Of a stretch of 64,000 nucleotides of DNA, positions 55,019 to 63,105 are shown piece by piece (the first letter of the stretch is position 1; the number at the start of each line of letters is the position of its first letter). Position numbers and translations under genes: made by a program. This DNA is from CAVSJA01 sp963728145 (lineage in GTDB: Bacteria; Bacteroidota; Bacteroidia; Chitinophagales; Chitinophagaceae), in NCBI GenBank assembly GCA_963728145.1, contig CAVSJA010000002.1, positions 62,001 through 126,000 of the forward strand. The letters are read 5' to 3'. The notes beneath the pieces are model-generated. The model ran no database searches. It saw only the letters and a list, made by a program, of their open reading frames with translations, and was not told the origin of the DNA.

Positions 55019-55432
55019 ATGAAAAGACTAATCCTTTTGAGTGTACTACTGGCCGGTTTTTCAACCCTCCGGGCTCAATCCAAAGAATATAAAGTGGTGT
55101 TTGATATCACCAGTAAAGACAGTTCACATCACCAGGCCGTGCTGAGACATGCTAACGGCATGGCAACTTCATATCCCGGTTCGCAGGTCGAGATAGTTGT
55201 TTATGGCGGCGCCATTACAATGGTTTTAAAAGAAAAGTCAGTTGCAGCAAAAACGGTTGAGGACATCACCGCAAACAAAAATGTAAAGATCAAAGTCTGC
55301 GCGGTTACTATGAAGCGTTATAATATTGACAAAAGCATGTTGATCCCCGGCGTTGAAGTGGTTCCCGATGCGATTGTTGAGATCATTACGAAGCAGGGAG
55401 CAGGATGGGGATATATTAAGGAAGCGCATTAA
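55019..55432 (+). CDS. exported DsrE family protein
   Basis: A 137-residue protein with a signal peptide (MKRLILLSVLLAGFSTLRAQ) and a DsrE/DsrF domain: YKVVFDITSKDSSHHQAVLRH, VEIVVYGGAIT and the candidate sulfur-binding Cys in IKVCAVTMKRYNI. The frame is open 52 codons upstream, but those codons are the heptad palindrome. Divergent from the Tat-exported DsrE-like gene, it points to a periplasmic sulfur-handling group with the TsdA-like cytochrome. Confidence 0.82.
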   Translation: MKRLILLSVLLAGFSTLRAQSKEYKVVFDITSKDSSHHQAVLRHANGMATSYPGSQVEIVVYGGAITMVLKEKSVAAKTVEDITANKNVKIKVCAVTMKRYNIDKSMLIPGVEVVPDAIVEIITKQGAGWGYIKEAH

Positions 55433-55466
55433 AGGGATTCCTGAAGTTCACGGTCGAGCGTGTCAA

Positions 55467-55618
55467 TTCAACAGAAGAACAGATGAACAAGGAATGATCA
55501 ATTTCCATCGGACGGGTTGTCCAGTTATTAGTTAAAATGGATAACCCTCCGATGGGAGTTCATCATTCCCCCGCCTGAGCGACGGGGCAGGCTTGTTCCT
55601 TGCTCTACTGTTGAACTG
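55467..55618. repeat. second copy of the 47.7-kb palindrome, with an insertion
   Basis: The left arm (from 55467, TTCAACAGAAGAACAGATGA and on) matches the 47663 arm closely. The right arm is diverged and is interrupted by a separate GC hairpin with core CCCGCCTGAGCGACGGGG. It fills the gap before ctaA. Confidence 0.85.
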
Positions 55619-55686
55619 ATAGTTACGGACTCCGACCTAACTGCATCTTATCAGCATATCGGGGATCTTGGTTTATCTTCGCGGCC

Positions 55687-56778
55687 ATGAATTCCAAGGC
55701 CAATCGTGCTATAGCTACCTGGTTATTTATTGGCGTGTTCATGATTATGATTCAGGTGATATTGGGTGGGATCACCAGGTTGACAGGTTCGGGATTATCC
55801 ATTACAGAATGGAGGCTTCTTCTTCACGCTGTTCCTCCAATGAATGAACAGGATTGGCAGATCGCATTTGAAAAATACAAGGAGATCGGGCAGTACAAAA
55901 AAATCAATTTCGATTTCACACTCGCTGATTTTAAATCAATTTACTTCTGGGAATGGTTTCATCGGTTTTGGGGACAATTAATCGGAATTGTTTTCCTGGT
56001 TGGCTTTGTTTACCTGCTTTTGAAAAAGTATTTGAGAAAAGAATTGATACGTCCTATGATCATTCTTTTCCTTCTTGGCGCATTACAAGGCGCCATCGGC
56101 TGGATCATGGTTCAAAGTGGATTGAATGAGGAAGATGTTTCTGTAAGTCATATCCGTCTTGCTGTTCATTTTATCGCTGCGCTTGTTCTACTTGTTTATA
56201 CACTCTGGTTTGCACTTAAGCTAATCGTTCCGGAATCTCAAAGAATTATCCATCCCTCATTAAAAAAGTTTCTTACCTGGATTCTCATAATATTTACTCT
56301 TCAACTGATCTATGGAGCATTCATGGCTGGATTGAAAGCAGCGATCAATGCTCCAACCTGGCCTGATATAAATGGAGAATGGTGGCCGATGGCGATGGGA
56401 AGACTGGACGGACTTAAAGATTTAACAGATAATCATATAACAGTTCAGTTCATACATCGAGGATTGGCTTATTTGTTGGTCATTCTGATAATTGTTTGGT
56501 GGGGAAAGGCAAAGTCGGGAGTAGGTTCCTCCCGCCTTAGGCGGGACGGGAATGACGGGTCAGGAGTCGGGAGCCGTTTGAGGAGATCCATTTTAGCTCC
56601 ACTTGTTCTGGTTTTAGTACAGGCTTTATTGGGTATTATTACAGTATTAAATTCGCCTGATCCCAAACAATTGTTATGGTGGGGAGTGGCTCATCAGTTT
56701 GTCGCCATGCTCTTGCTGATTTCGCTAGTGTGGGTATTTTACCTAATTAAGGGTAAATCTTTTGCGCAGCCTTCATAA
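55687..56778 (+). CDS. ctaA: heme A synthase, COX15/CtaA
   Basis: A 363-residue membrane protein with about eight helices that converts haem O to haem A for cytochrome oxidase. Conserved histidines are in EWFHRFWGQLIG, HIRLAVHFIAALVL, QFIHRGLAYLL and WGVAHQFVAML, the pattern of COX15. Residues about 277-299 (SGVGSSRLRRDGNDGSGVGS and following) are a low-complexity Gly/Arg-rich stretch in a loop, encoded by a GC-rich hairpin element of the intergenic repeat family. The insertion does not break the frame. Confidence 0.9.
   Translation: MNSKANRAIATWLFIGVFMIMIQVILGGITRLTGSGLSITEWRLLLHAVPPMNEQDWQIAFEKYKEIGQYKKINFDFTLADFKSIYFWEWFHRFWGQLIGIVFLVGFVYLLLKKYLRKELIRPMIILFLLGALQGAIGWIMVQSGLNEEDVSVSHIRLAVHFIAALVLLVYTLWFALKLIVPESQRIIHPSLKKFLTWILIIFTLQLIYGAFMAGLKAAINAPTWPDINGEWWPMAMGRLDGLKDLTDNHITVQFIHRGLAYLLVILIIVWWGKAKSGVGSSRLRRDGNDGSGVGSRLRRSILAPLVLVLVQALLGIITVLNSPDPKQLLWWGVAHQFVAMLLLISLVWVFYLIKGKSFAQPS
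56521..56558. repeat. REP-like hairpin inside ctaA
   Basis: GTAGGTTCC, TCCCGCC-TTA-GGCGGGA (56530-56546) and GGGAATGACG. The flanks match the intergenic element at 22079-22108 read in reverse. It encodes part of a cytoplasmic-side loop of heme A synthase. Confidence 0.75.
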
Positions 56779-56815
56779 TCAAATGGCTGTCTTTTCGTTT
56801 AATTGAAATAATGGA

Positions 56816-56910
56816 GGGAATTTGTAATTAGGAATAGGGAATTTGGGCTCAAATCATAAATCATTAGAAATTCGATCAACTAAACCCTAATTCCCAATCC
56901 CTAATTCCTT
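56816..56910. repeat. heptad inverted repeat (CCCTAAT units)
   Basis: Left arm 56816-56847: GGAATTT, GTAATTA, GGAATAG, GGAATTT. Right arm 56883-56910: CCCTAAT, TCCCAAT, CCCTAAT, TCCTTAT. Between the tandem ctaA and patatin genes. Confidence 0.8.
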
Positions 56911-56929
56911 ATACCTTGTATTTCGAGAT

Positions 56930-59185
56930 ATGAAAGTCTTTCTACGTGGTTTATATCGTTCCTTTCCTGTTCAACTGGTGATGCTTCATCTCAAGAAGTT
57001 CCAGGTGCTGCTCATTTTTTGGTTTCTCCTGTTCAGTACGATTAATGGTTCATTCATGAAAACCTTTGGGGCAGATTCCCTTTACCTTGCTCCGGAATAT
57101 CTGGGTAATGTGAACGCTTTAGGGGCCGCTATTGTGGGAATTTCGATCGGGGTTTTTATCATGAGTTGGAATATTACGACCTTCATTCTTTTCAGCCGGC
57201 ATTTCCGTTTCCTGGCAACGACAACTAATCCCTTTCTGAAATACTGCATTAACAATGCCGGGATCCCAGTCATCTTTCTGATTTTTTATTTCTGGAATGC
57301 GATCCGTTTCGGTATTCAAAAGGAATTGATGAGTGGAATGGAAGTGTTCCTAATGATCCTTGGTTTTCTTGGAGGATTAATTCTGCTGATCTCCATATCT
57401 CTCATTTACTTCTTTAGATACGATAGAAGCATAATCCGGAGACTTACACCGGTGATCACAGATCCCCATCAATTCAAAGCGCAGTTCAAGAAAACTGAAA
57501 CAAAATTGGCAGAAAGCAGGTTGATCAAAGTTGAATGGTATCTCAATTCAATCGTCTCTTTGAAAAAAGTCCGGGACGTATCGCACTATAGCAAGGAGTT
57601 CATTGAAACGATCTTCGGGCGCCACCACTTTGCCGCTGTGGTTTCCATTTTCATCGCTTTTGTTTTCCTGATCCTTATTGGCTTTATGCTGGACAATCCA
57701 TTATTCCAGTTACCTGCCGCAGCCGGCATCACCATTTTCTTCGCCATCCTGATTGCGGTATCGGGCGCATTCTCTTATTTCCTGCAAACATGGAGCATCC
57801 CTTTCCTGATATTGATGTTTGTTACGTTTAATCTTCTATACAAATATGAAGTTATCGATCCCAGCAATAAAGCATATGGGTTGAATTATTCGAATAAAGA
57901 CGAGAGACCAAAATACGATAGAGAAACGCTGCTTCGACTGAGTACGAAACAGGCCATGGACAAGGATAAAGAGAACATGATATCAATATTGAACAAATGG
58001 AAGGCCAGGCAAAAAGAAGATAAGCCAGTGATGTTGATGATTTGTACAAGTGGAGGAGGAAATCGCAGCGCAACGTTTACCATGAATGTATTGCAACATC
58101 TCGATAGCCTTAGCAATGGAGAACTGATGGGCAAGACATTCATGATCAGCGGTGCATCCGGTGGAATGCTGGGTGCTTCATATTTCCGTGAATTGTACAA
58201 GAAAAAGAAAGCAGGAGAGGATATCAATCTCCAGGATAAAAAATACGTGGATGACATTTCAGGAGATCTGTTGAACTCATTATTTACTTCATTCGTTGCA
58301 CGTGATCTTGCTGCTCCCGCACAGAAGTTCAAAGTAGGAGATTATGTTTATATAAAGGACCGTGGCTATGCGTTTGAGCAGAAATTAAATGATAATACAA
58401 GAGGATTATTGAATAAGCGGTTCGTAGATTTTTATGATGATGAAAAGAATGCAAGAGCACCGCTGATGTTCTTCAATTCAACGATCACGCGTGATGGAAG
58501 AAAATTGATCATCAGTACGCAGCCGATCAGTTTCTTAATGCGCCCGGTTGTTGATACCAGTCATATGTCACCAATAGATCCGGATGCAGTCGATTACCAG
58601 GCATTGTTTGCGAAACAGGATCCGATGAATCTTCGGGTACTTACTGCATTGCGAATGAATTGCACATTTCCCTATGTTTTGCCGAATGTATGGCTGCCAA
58701 CAAAACCAGTTGTTGACGTAATGGATGCCGGATTGCGGGATAATTTCGGGCAGGAAACAGCAGTTCGATTCGTGCATGTGTTCCGGCAATGGATAAAGGA
58801 AAACACAAGCGGAGTTGTCGTGATTCAGATCCGCGATAGAAGAACTGGCGGTTGGGAATATCCTTTTGAATCGAATAATATTTCGGAGATCGCAACAAAG
58901 CCAATGTTGCTTCTGCAATTCAACTGGTATAAGATGCAGGAGTATAATCAAAATGATCTACTCAGTCTCACCCAGGGCATGATGGAAGATCATTTCTATA
59001 AGATCTCATTTCAATACATTCCTGAAAAAGAAGATGCGGGTGCCGCGTTGAACTTCCACTTAACTAAGGGAGAAAAGAAAAATATCGGCGAAGCGTTGGG
59101 CAGCAGTCACAACCAGCAGGCATTCTCCAATTTCAAAACCTTGCTCGCACTTCCTCCACCAGCCAAGAAATTAACTAAGCTGTAA
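56930..59185 (+). CDS. membrane-bound patatin-like phospholipase
   Basis: A 751-residue protein. The N-terminal ~330 residues have six or more transmembrane helices (IFWFLLFSTINGSF, VIFLIFYFWNAI, VFLMILGFLGGLILLISISL, VSIFIAFVFLILIGFML). A cytosolic patatin domain follows: oxyanion SGGGNRSATF, nucleophile Ser410 in SGASGGMLG, and Asp599 in DAGLRDNFG. Patatins are Ser-Asp dyad lipases or phospholipases. The N-terminal membrane region is not part of a standard patatin. It overlaps the lipid kinase tail to tail by 15 bp. Confidence 0.85.
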   Translation: MKVFLRGLYRSFPVQLVMLHLKKFQVLLIFWFLLFSTINGSFMKTFGADSLYLAPEYLGNVNALGAAIVGISIGVFIMSWNITTFILFSRHFRFLATTTNPFLKYCINNAGIPVIFLIFYFWNAIRFGIQKELMSGMEVFLMILGFLGGLILLISISLIYFFRYDRSIIRRLTPVITDPHQFKAQFKKTETKLAESRLIKVEWYLNSIVSLKKVRDVSHYSKEFIETIFGRHHFAAVVSIFIAFVFLILIGFMLDNPLFQLPAAAGITIFFAILIAVSGAFSYFLQTWSIPFLILMFVTFNLLYKYEVIDPSNKAYGLNYSNKDERPKYDRETLLRLSTKQAMDKDKENMISILNKWKARQKEDKPVMLMICTSGGGNRSATFTMNVLQHLDSLSNGELMGKTFMISGASGGMLGASYFRELYKKKKAGEDINLQDKKYVDDISGDLLNSLFTSFVARDLAAPAQKFKVGDYVYIKDRGYAFEQKLNDNTRGLLNKRFVDFYDDEKNARAPLMFFNSTITRDGRKLIISTQPISFLMRPVVDTSHMSPIDPDAVDYQALFAKQDPMNLRVLTALRMNCTFPYVLPNVWLPTKPVVDVMDAGLRDNFGQETAVRFVHVFRQWIKENTSGVVVIQIRDRRTGGWEYPFESNNISEIATKPMLLLQFNWYKMQEYNQNDLLSLTQGMMEDHFYKISFQYIPEKEDAGAALNFHLTKGEKKNIGEALGSSHNQQAFSNFKTLLALPPPAKKLTKL

Positions 59186-60067
59186 TAAGCGGAAATATTT
59201 CGGAAGCACCTTTATTTTTAAAGATTTCATTGTTTCTTTCGGCTCGCCATCGATATGCATTGGCGCATCATCTGTATTCTTGATCGTGATCTCATCCGTT
59301 TGAAAATAAATTACCGGAGCATTCAATGAATTTTCAACTTTCTTTAATTTCCCCGCTAATATTTGTTTCACAACATTGAACAACAAAAAAGGCTTGGCAA
59401 CATTTTTTACGATTACAATATCCAGCAAACCATCCGCCAATAGGGCCTGGGGAGCGATGGTAAAATTGTTTCCAAATTGATTGCTATTTGCGATACTGAT
59501 AAACGAAGCATTTGCATTGAAAGAAATCTTATTTGCCTGGATAGCGAATGAATATCCTTTAGCGGAAAAGAATTTTTTGGTAGTCAATGAAGCATAAGTG
59601 CCCAATCCTCTTTTCGATTGCAGGGCAAATTCATGAGCTACAACTGCGTCGAATCCAAGTCCACAAAGCATACAGGCGAACTGGTTATTCACCATGAAAC
59701 CATCAACATCCTTTGGTTTGCCCGTGAATATGATTTCAAGGGCCTTATCTATATTCTTTGGAATATTAGCAGCAAGCGCAAGTCCATTTCCCGAACCCAA
59801 TGGTATGATCCCAAAGTTTACGGGCTTATGTGCCAGGGAATGAACTACCTGGTTTACAGAACCATCTCCACCGCAAACAACAATATCAGTGATCTTTTCT
59901 TCGTCGATCTTCTGTTCCAGGAAGCGATAGTCGCCGCTCGCTAAAGTGGGGAGTATTTCATAAGATAGCTTTGCTATCTTAGTCTTCGATTCAATAATAT
60001 CCTTAAGTGAATTCTTTTCACGGGTCCCGGAGACTGGGTTGATCAGGTATATAAGTTTACGTGCCAT
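59171..60067 (-). CDS. diacylglycerol kinase family lipid kinase (YegS type)
   Basis: A 298-residue lipid kinase of the DAGK catalytic family. The nucleotide site is IVVCGGDGSVNQVVHSL with GIIPLGSGNGLALAANIP after it; INPVSGTREKNSL is near the N-terminus, and the C-terminus DAPMHIDGE is typical. It phosphorylates a lipid such as diacylglycerol or a related substrate. It converges with the patatin gene. Confidence 0.9.
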   Translation of the reverse strand: MARKLIYLINPVSGTREKNSLKDIIESKTKIAKLSYEILPTLASGDYRFLEQKIDEEKITDIVVCGGDGSVNQVVHSLAHKPVNFGIIPLGSGNGLALAANIPKNIDKALEIIFTGKPKDVDGFMVNNQFACMLCGLGFDAVVAHEFALQSKRGLGTYASLTTKKFFSAKGYSFAIQANKISFNANASFISIANSNQFGNNFTIAPQALLADGLLDIVIVKNVAKPFLLFNVVKQILAGKLKKVENSLNAPVIYFQTDEITIKNTDDAPMHIDGEPKETMKSLKIKVLPKYFRLLQLS

Positions 60068-60154
60068 TGCCTTTCCCTATAACAAATATTCTTTTGAAAT
60101 TCGTTCTGTTGATCCTGGTTTAGCCAATAATATTCAAAATTAAATGATTCATTG

Positions 60155-61483
60155 ATGTCAGCCCCTCTAACAACTTCGAGCGTATGGAGCTTAAGTTCGA
60201 AATTCTCATTTCGATTTTTCTGCTGCTTTTTCCTGCTTTATATATTTCCATTTCCACTCGATAATATTCCTTTCGTTTCTGAGATAAGCAAGATCAATGA
60301 AAATCTAACAGGATGGTATTACAAGATTTTTGAGGCTTACGGGAAAATCTGGCAGGCATTTATTCCATGGGTCGGCGCAAAAGTATTGAACCTGGACTAC
60401 CCGATAACAATATTTACCAATGGAAGCGGTGATACGACTTATGACTATGTGTTGCTGCTCACTTTCTTTTCCTTTTCAATTTTGGGAGCTGTTACCTGGA
60501 GTTTGCTCGACAGGCAAAGAAGAAGTTATGACAAAGCTTACTACTGGCTAAGGGTGCTGGTGCGCTATTATCTTGGATATACCATGTTGATCTATGGATT
60601 CATTAAGATCTTCCATTTGCAAATGCCTTCTCCCTATCTCACTCAATTGGTACAACCACTGGGCGATAAATCTCCAATGGGACTTGCATGGACATTCATG
60701 GGTTTTTCAAAGGCTTTTAGTGCATACACTGGTTGGGGTGAAACAATCGGTGGGATTCTCTTATTCTGGAGAAGAACCACTTCGCTCGGGGCATTGATCA
60801 CTGTGATTGTTATGGCCAGCGTTGTTGCAATGAACTATAGTTTTGATATCCCTGTAAAAATTTACTCTTCAATTCTATTTATTGCCGGATTGTTCTTGCT
60901 CACGCCAGATCTAAAGCGCCTGGCCAATGTATTGGTTTGGAATCGACCTACCGAGCCGGTTGTGTACAGGGAGATGTTGCATAACCCCTGGCAAAAAAAG
61001 TTGAGACTTGTGTTGAAGTATTTATTTATAGGTTATATGCTTTATACGAATATCAGTAACTGTCTGAAAAATCAATATGAGTATGGAGATTACCGCAAGA
61101 GACCTTTATTATATGGTATTTATAATACAGAGCTCTTGGTCCGCAATAATGATACTATACCACCACTGATCACCGATACCACAATGTGGAAGCAACTGGT
61201 AATACAGGTAGATAAGTTTGCTGCAGTAAAGATGATGAATGATACCTTGAAAAGATTCAATTTTATCGTTGATACGACGAAAAAATCAATTTCTGTGTAC
61301 CAGGGAATGGATACGCTGAATAAGAGTATGCTTACTTATACATTAGATTCGACCTGTCTTACGCTCAGCGGAAAGTATAAGGGAGATCAGGTGCTGATGA
61401 GATTTAAGAAGTATGATTTGAATAGATTTCTATTGTTAAACCGAGGCTATAACTGGATCAACGAAAGACCACTCAACAGGTAA
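60155..61483 (+). CDS. DoxX-like multi-pass membrane protein
   Basis: A 442-residue membrane protein. Hydrophobic segments include FFCCFFLLYIFPFPL, VLLLTFFSFSILGAVTW, YYLGYTMLIYGFIKIF, LGALITVIVMASVVAM and YSSILFIAGLFLLTPDL. The YGFIKIF / GGILLFWRRTTSLGALI segment is like DoxX domains. The C-terminal ~150 residues are soluble and possibly outside. The ATG at 60155 is preferred over the preceding TTG. Function unknown. Confidence 0.68.
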   Translation: MSAPLTTSSVWSLSSKFSFRFFCCFFLLYIFPFPLDNIPFVSEISKINENLTGWYYKIFEAYGKIWQAFIPWVGAKVLNLDYPITIFTNGSGDTTYDYVLLLTFFSFSILGAVTWSLLDRQRRSYDKAYYWLRVLVRYYLGYTMLIYGFIKIFHLQMPSPYLTQLVQPLGDKSPMGLAWTFMGFSKAFSAYTGWGETIGGILLFWRRTTSLGALITVIVMASVVAMNYSFDIPVKIYSSILFIAGLFLLTPDLKRLANVLVWNRPTEPVVYREMLHNPWQKKLRLVLKYLFIGYMLYTNISNCLKNQYEYGDYRKRPLLYGIYNTELLVRNNDTIPPLITDTTMWKQLVIQVDKFAAVKMMNDTLKRFNFIVDTTKKSISVYQGMDTLNKSMLTYTLDSTCLTLSGKYKGDQVLMRFKKYDLNRFLLLNRGYNWINERPLNR

Positions 61484-61495
61484 CCTTTAGACGCT

Positions 61496-61617
61496 ACACC
61501 GGGCGTCCCCGCCCGGTGTCTTGCACAATTAGGGCGATTGAATACCCGCGTGGTGTTGCTGCATAACTTAATTTCAAGCATTTTCATTTCGTAAGGCCCG
61601 GGCGGGGACGCCCGGGG
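61496..61617. repeat. two GC-rich hairpins in inverted orientation
   Basis: ACACCGGGCG-TCCC-CGCCCGGTGT (61496-61519) forms one hairpin; CCCGGGCG and CGCCCGGG (61597-61616) form another. Their CCGGGCG cores can also pair with each other. Located after the DoxX-like gene, without T-runs. Confidence 0.75.
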
Positions 61618-61658
61618 CAGCGTTGATTATTAACAGGTTTCTGAATCCACATACATTT

Positions 61659-62708
61659 TTACCATCTCAATAAAGCACTCGCCCACGTAAACCCGCTCCC
61701 AAATGCAGCGAAACAAATCAGATCACCCTCTTTAATTTTTCCTGCTTCCCAAACTTCGCATAGTGCTAATGGTATGGATGCTGCTGTTGTGTTTCCGAAT
61801 TTCTGAATATTATTATGTACCTGGTCATCTTTGAGACCAAGTTTTCTCTGAACGAATTGACTGATACGCAGATTTGCCTGGTGGGGAATCAGGACTTTGA
61901 TATCTGATGGCTTTAAATTGTTTTTATTCAAAGCTTCCATGATCACTTCCGGAAATTTGTCAACTGCCTTTTTGAATACTGCTGGCCCATCCATAAATGG
62001 AAAATTCTGGGCATTGTCGATCATTTTATGGCTCATGAACATTTCACCGACCTCAGCATCGTCGAAGTCGGCCAGTTTCTGTTCCATCCAATGATTGGCA
62101 TGTGTCCCTGGATTATACATCGCGAGTATTTCTGCGCTTTCACCATCACTATGCAAATGCGTGCTGAGTATTCCCTGGTTTTCATTTTCTGTCGGCTGTA
62201 GTACAACTGCGCCGGCTCCATCACCAAAGATCACGCTGATATTTCTTCCTCTTGTGCTGAAATCAAGTCCGAATGAATGTTTTTCACTTCCAATAACGAG
62301 TATGTTTTTATAAGTACCGGTTCTTATGTATTGGTCAGCTACACTTATTGCATATACAAATCCGCTGCATTGATTGCGCACATCCAATGCACCAATTTCT
62401 TTCATCTTCATTGCGCGTTGAAGCAAAACACCGCAACCAGGAAAATAATAATCAGGAGAGATTGTAGCGAACACAATGAAGTCGATATCCTGTGCAGTTG
62501 TCCCTGCTCTTTCAATCGCGATCTTCGAAGCTTCAACAGCCATCGTTGTAGTGGTCTCGCCCTTCCGGTCAGCATATCGGCGTTCAACAATCCCGGTTCT
62601 TTCCTGGATCCATTCATCACTGGTATCCATGTATTTAGTGAGGTCGTTATTACTAACAACATTCTTCGGAACATACATGCCTATTCCTGCAATCTTCGAA
62701 CGAATCAT
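61659..62708 (-). CDS. fabH: beta-ketoacyl-ACP synthase III (FabH type)
   Basis: A 349-residue thiolase-fold enzyme. The triad is Cys114 (NQCSGFVYAISVAD), His in IPHQANLRISQF and Asn in FGNTTAASIPLA. It condenses an acyl-CoA with malonyl-ACP to start fatty acid synthesis; FabH-like enzymes in Bacteroidota sometimes work in other pathways, and some genomes have several. The start at 62708 (MIRSKIAGIGMYVPKN) is preferred over an upstream one at 62774 that adds unconserved residues. Confidence 0.9.
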   Translation of the reverse strand: MIRSKIAGIGMYVPKNVVSNNDLTKYMDTSDEWIQERTGIVERRYADRKGETTTTMAVEASKIAIERAGTTAQDIDFIVFATISPDYYFPGCGVLLQRAMKMKEIGALDVRNQCSGFVYAISVADQYIRTGTYKNILVIGSEKHSFGLDFSTRGRNISVIFGDGAGAVVLQPTENENQGILSTHLHSDGESAEILAMYNPGTHANHWMEQKLADFDDAEVGEMFMSHKMIDNAQNFPFMDGPAVFKKAVDKFPEVIMEALNKNNLKPSDIKVLIPHQANLRISQFVQRKLGLKDDQVHNNIQKFGNTTAASIPLALCEVWEAGKIKEGDLICFAAFGSGFTWASALLRW

Positions 62709-63105
62709 ATAGCAAAAGTTTTTTGGGAAGGGAAAATTACGACTTTCAGTGGGACGATGGCGGAGGATTAACACTTCGCTTCGCGCGACCCTTTCAAACG
62801 AACAGATGAACTTTAAACAAGAATTGTCAAAAACTTACACTTCATGCACCTGGCGCAAGCCTTTCCGACGGTTAATTGCAGAGTCTCATGAAATTTGGCT
62901 AGAAGTCGGAAGCGCTTGTGCCCGTAATTTTTGGGACCATGATTCAGGGCACAAGCGCTTCCGACTATTTTACTAATGTCGTAAGATCTTAATTTCAACC
63001 GTCGGAAAGGCTTGCGCCAGGTGCGTAAAGTGTAAGATCCTGGCTTGATCATTTTGTATTACGCGAAGGGGCCAGAATCTGAACTGATCATCATAAACTG
63101 ATCAT
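62709..63105. other. 397-bp gap dominated by a nested palindrome
   Basis: No gene. Most of it is the two-level palindrome at 62832-63036, described separately. Confidence 0.6.
62832..63036. repeat. nested two-level palindrome
   Basis: Outer arms 62832-62872 and 62997-63036 are almost complementary (core CACCTGGCGCAAGCCTTTCC). Inner arms 62905-62923 (GTCGGAAGCGCTTGTGCCC) and 62947-62965 are perfectly complementary. The outer and inner arms both contain a TCGGAA-type word. Confidence 0.85.

Noticed and set aside
25189..56910. Heptad palindromes as simple transcription terminators
   Set aside because: They also occur in divergent gaps, lack T-runs, and several genes have a separate good terminator nearby (for example 43933-43960).
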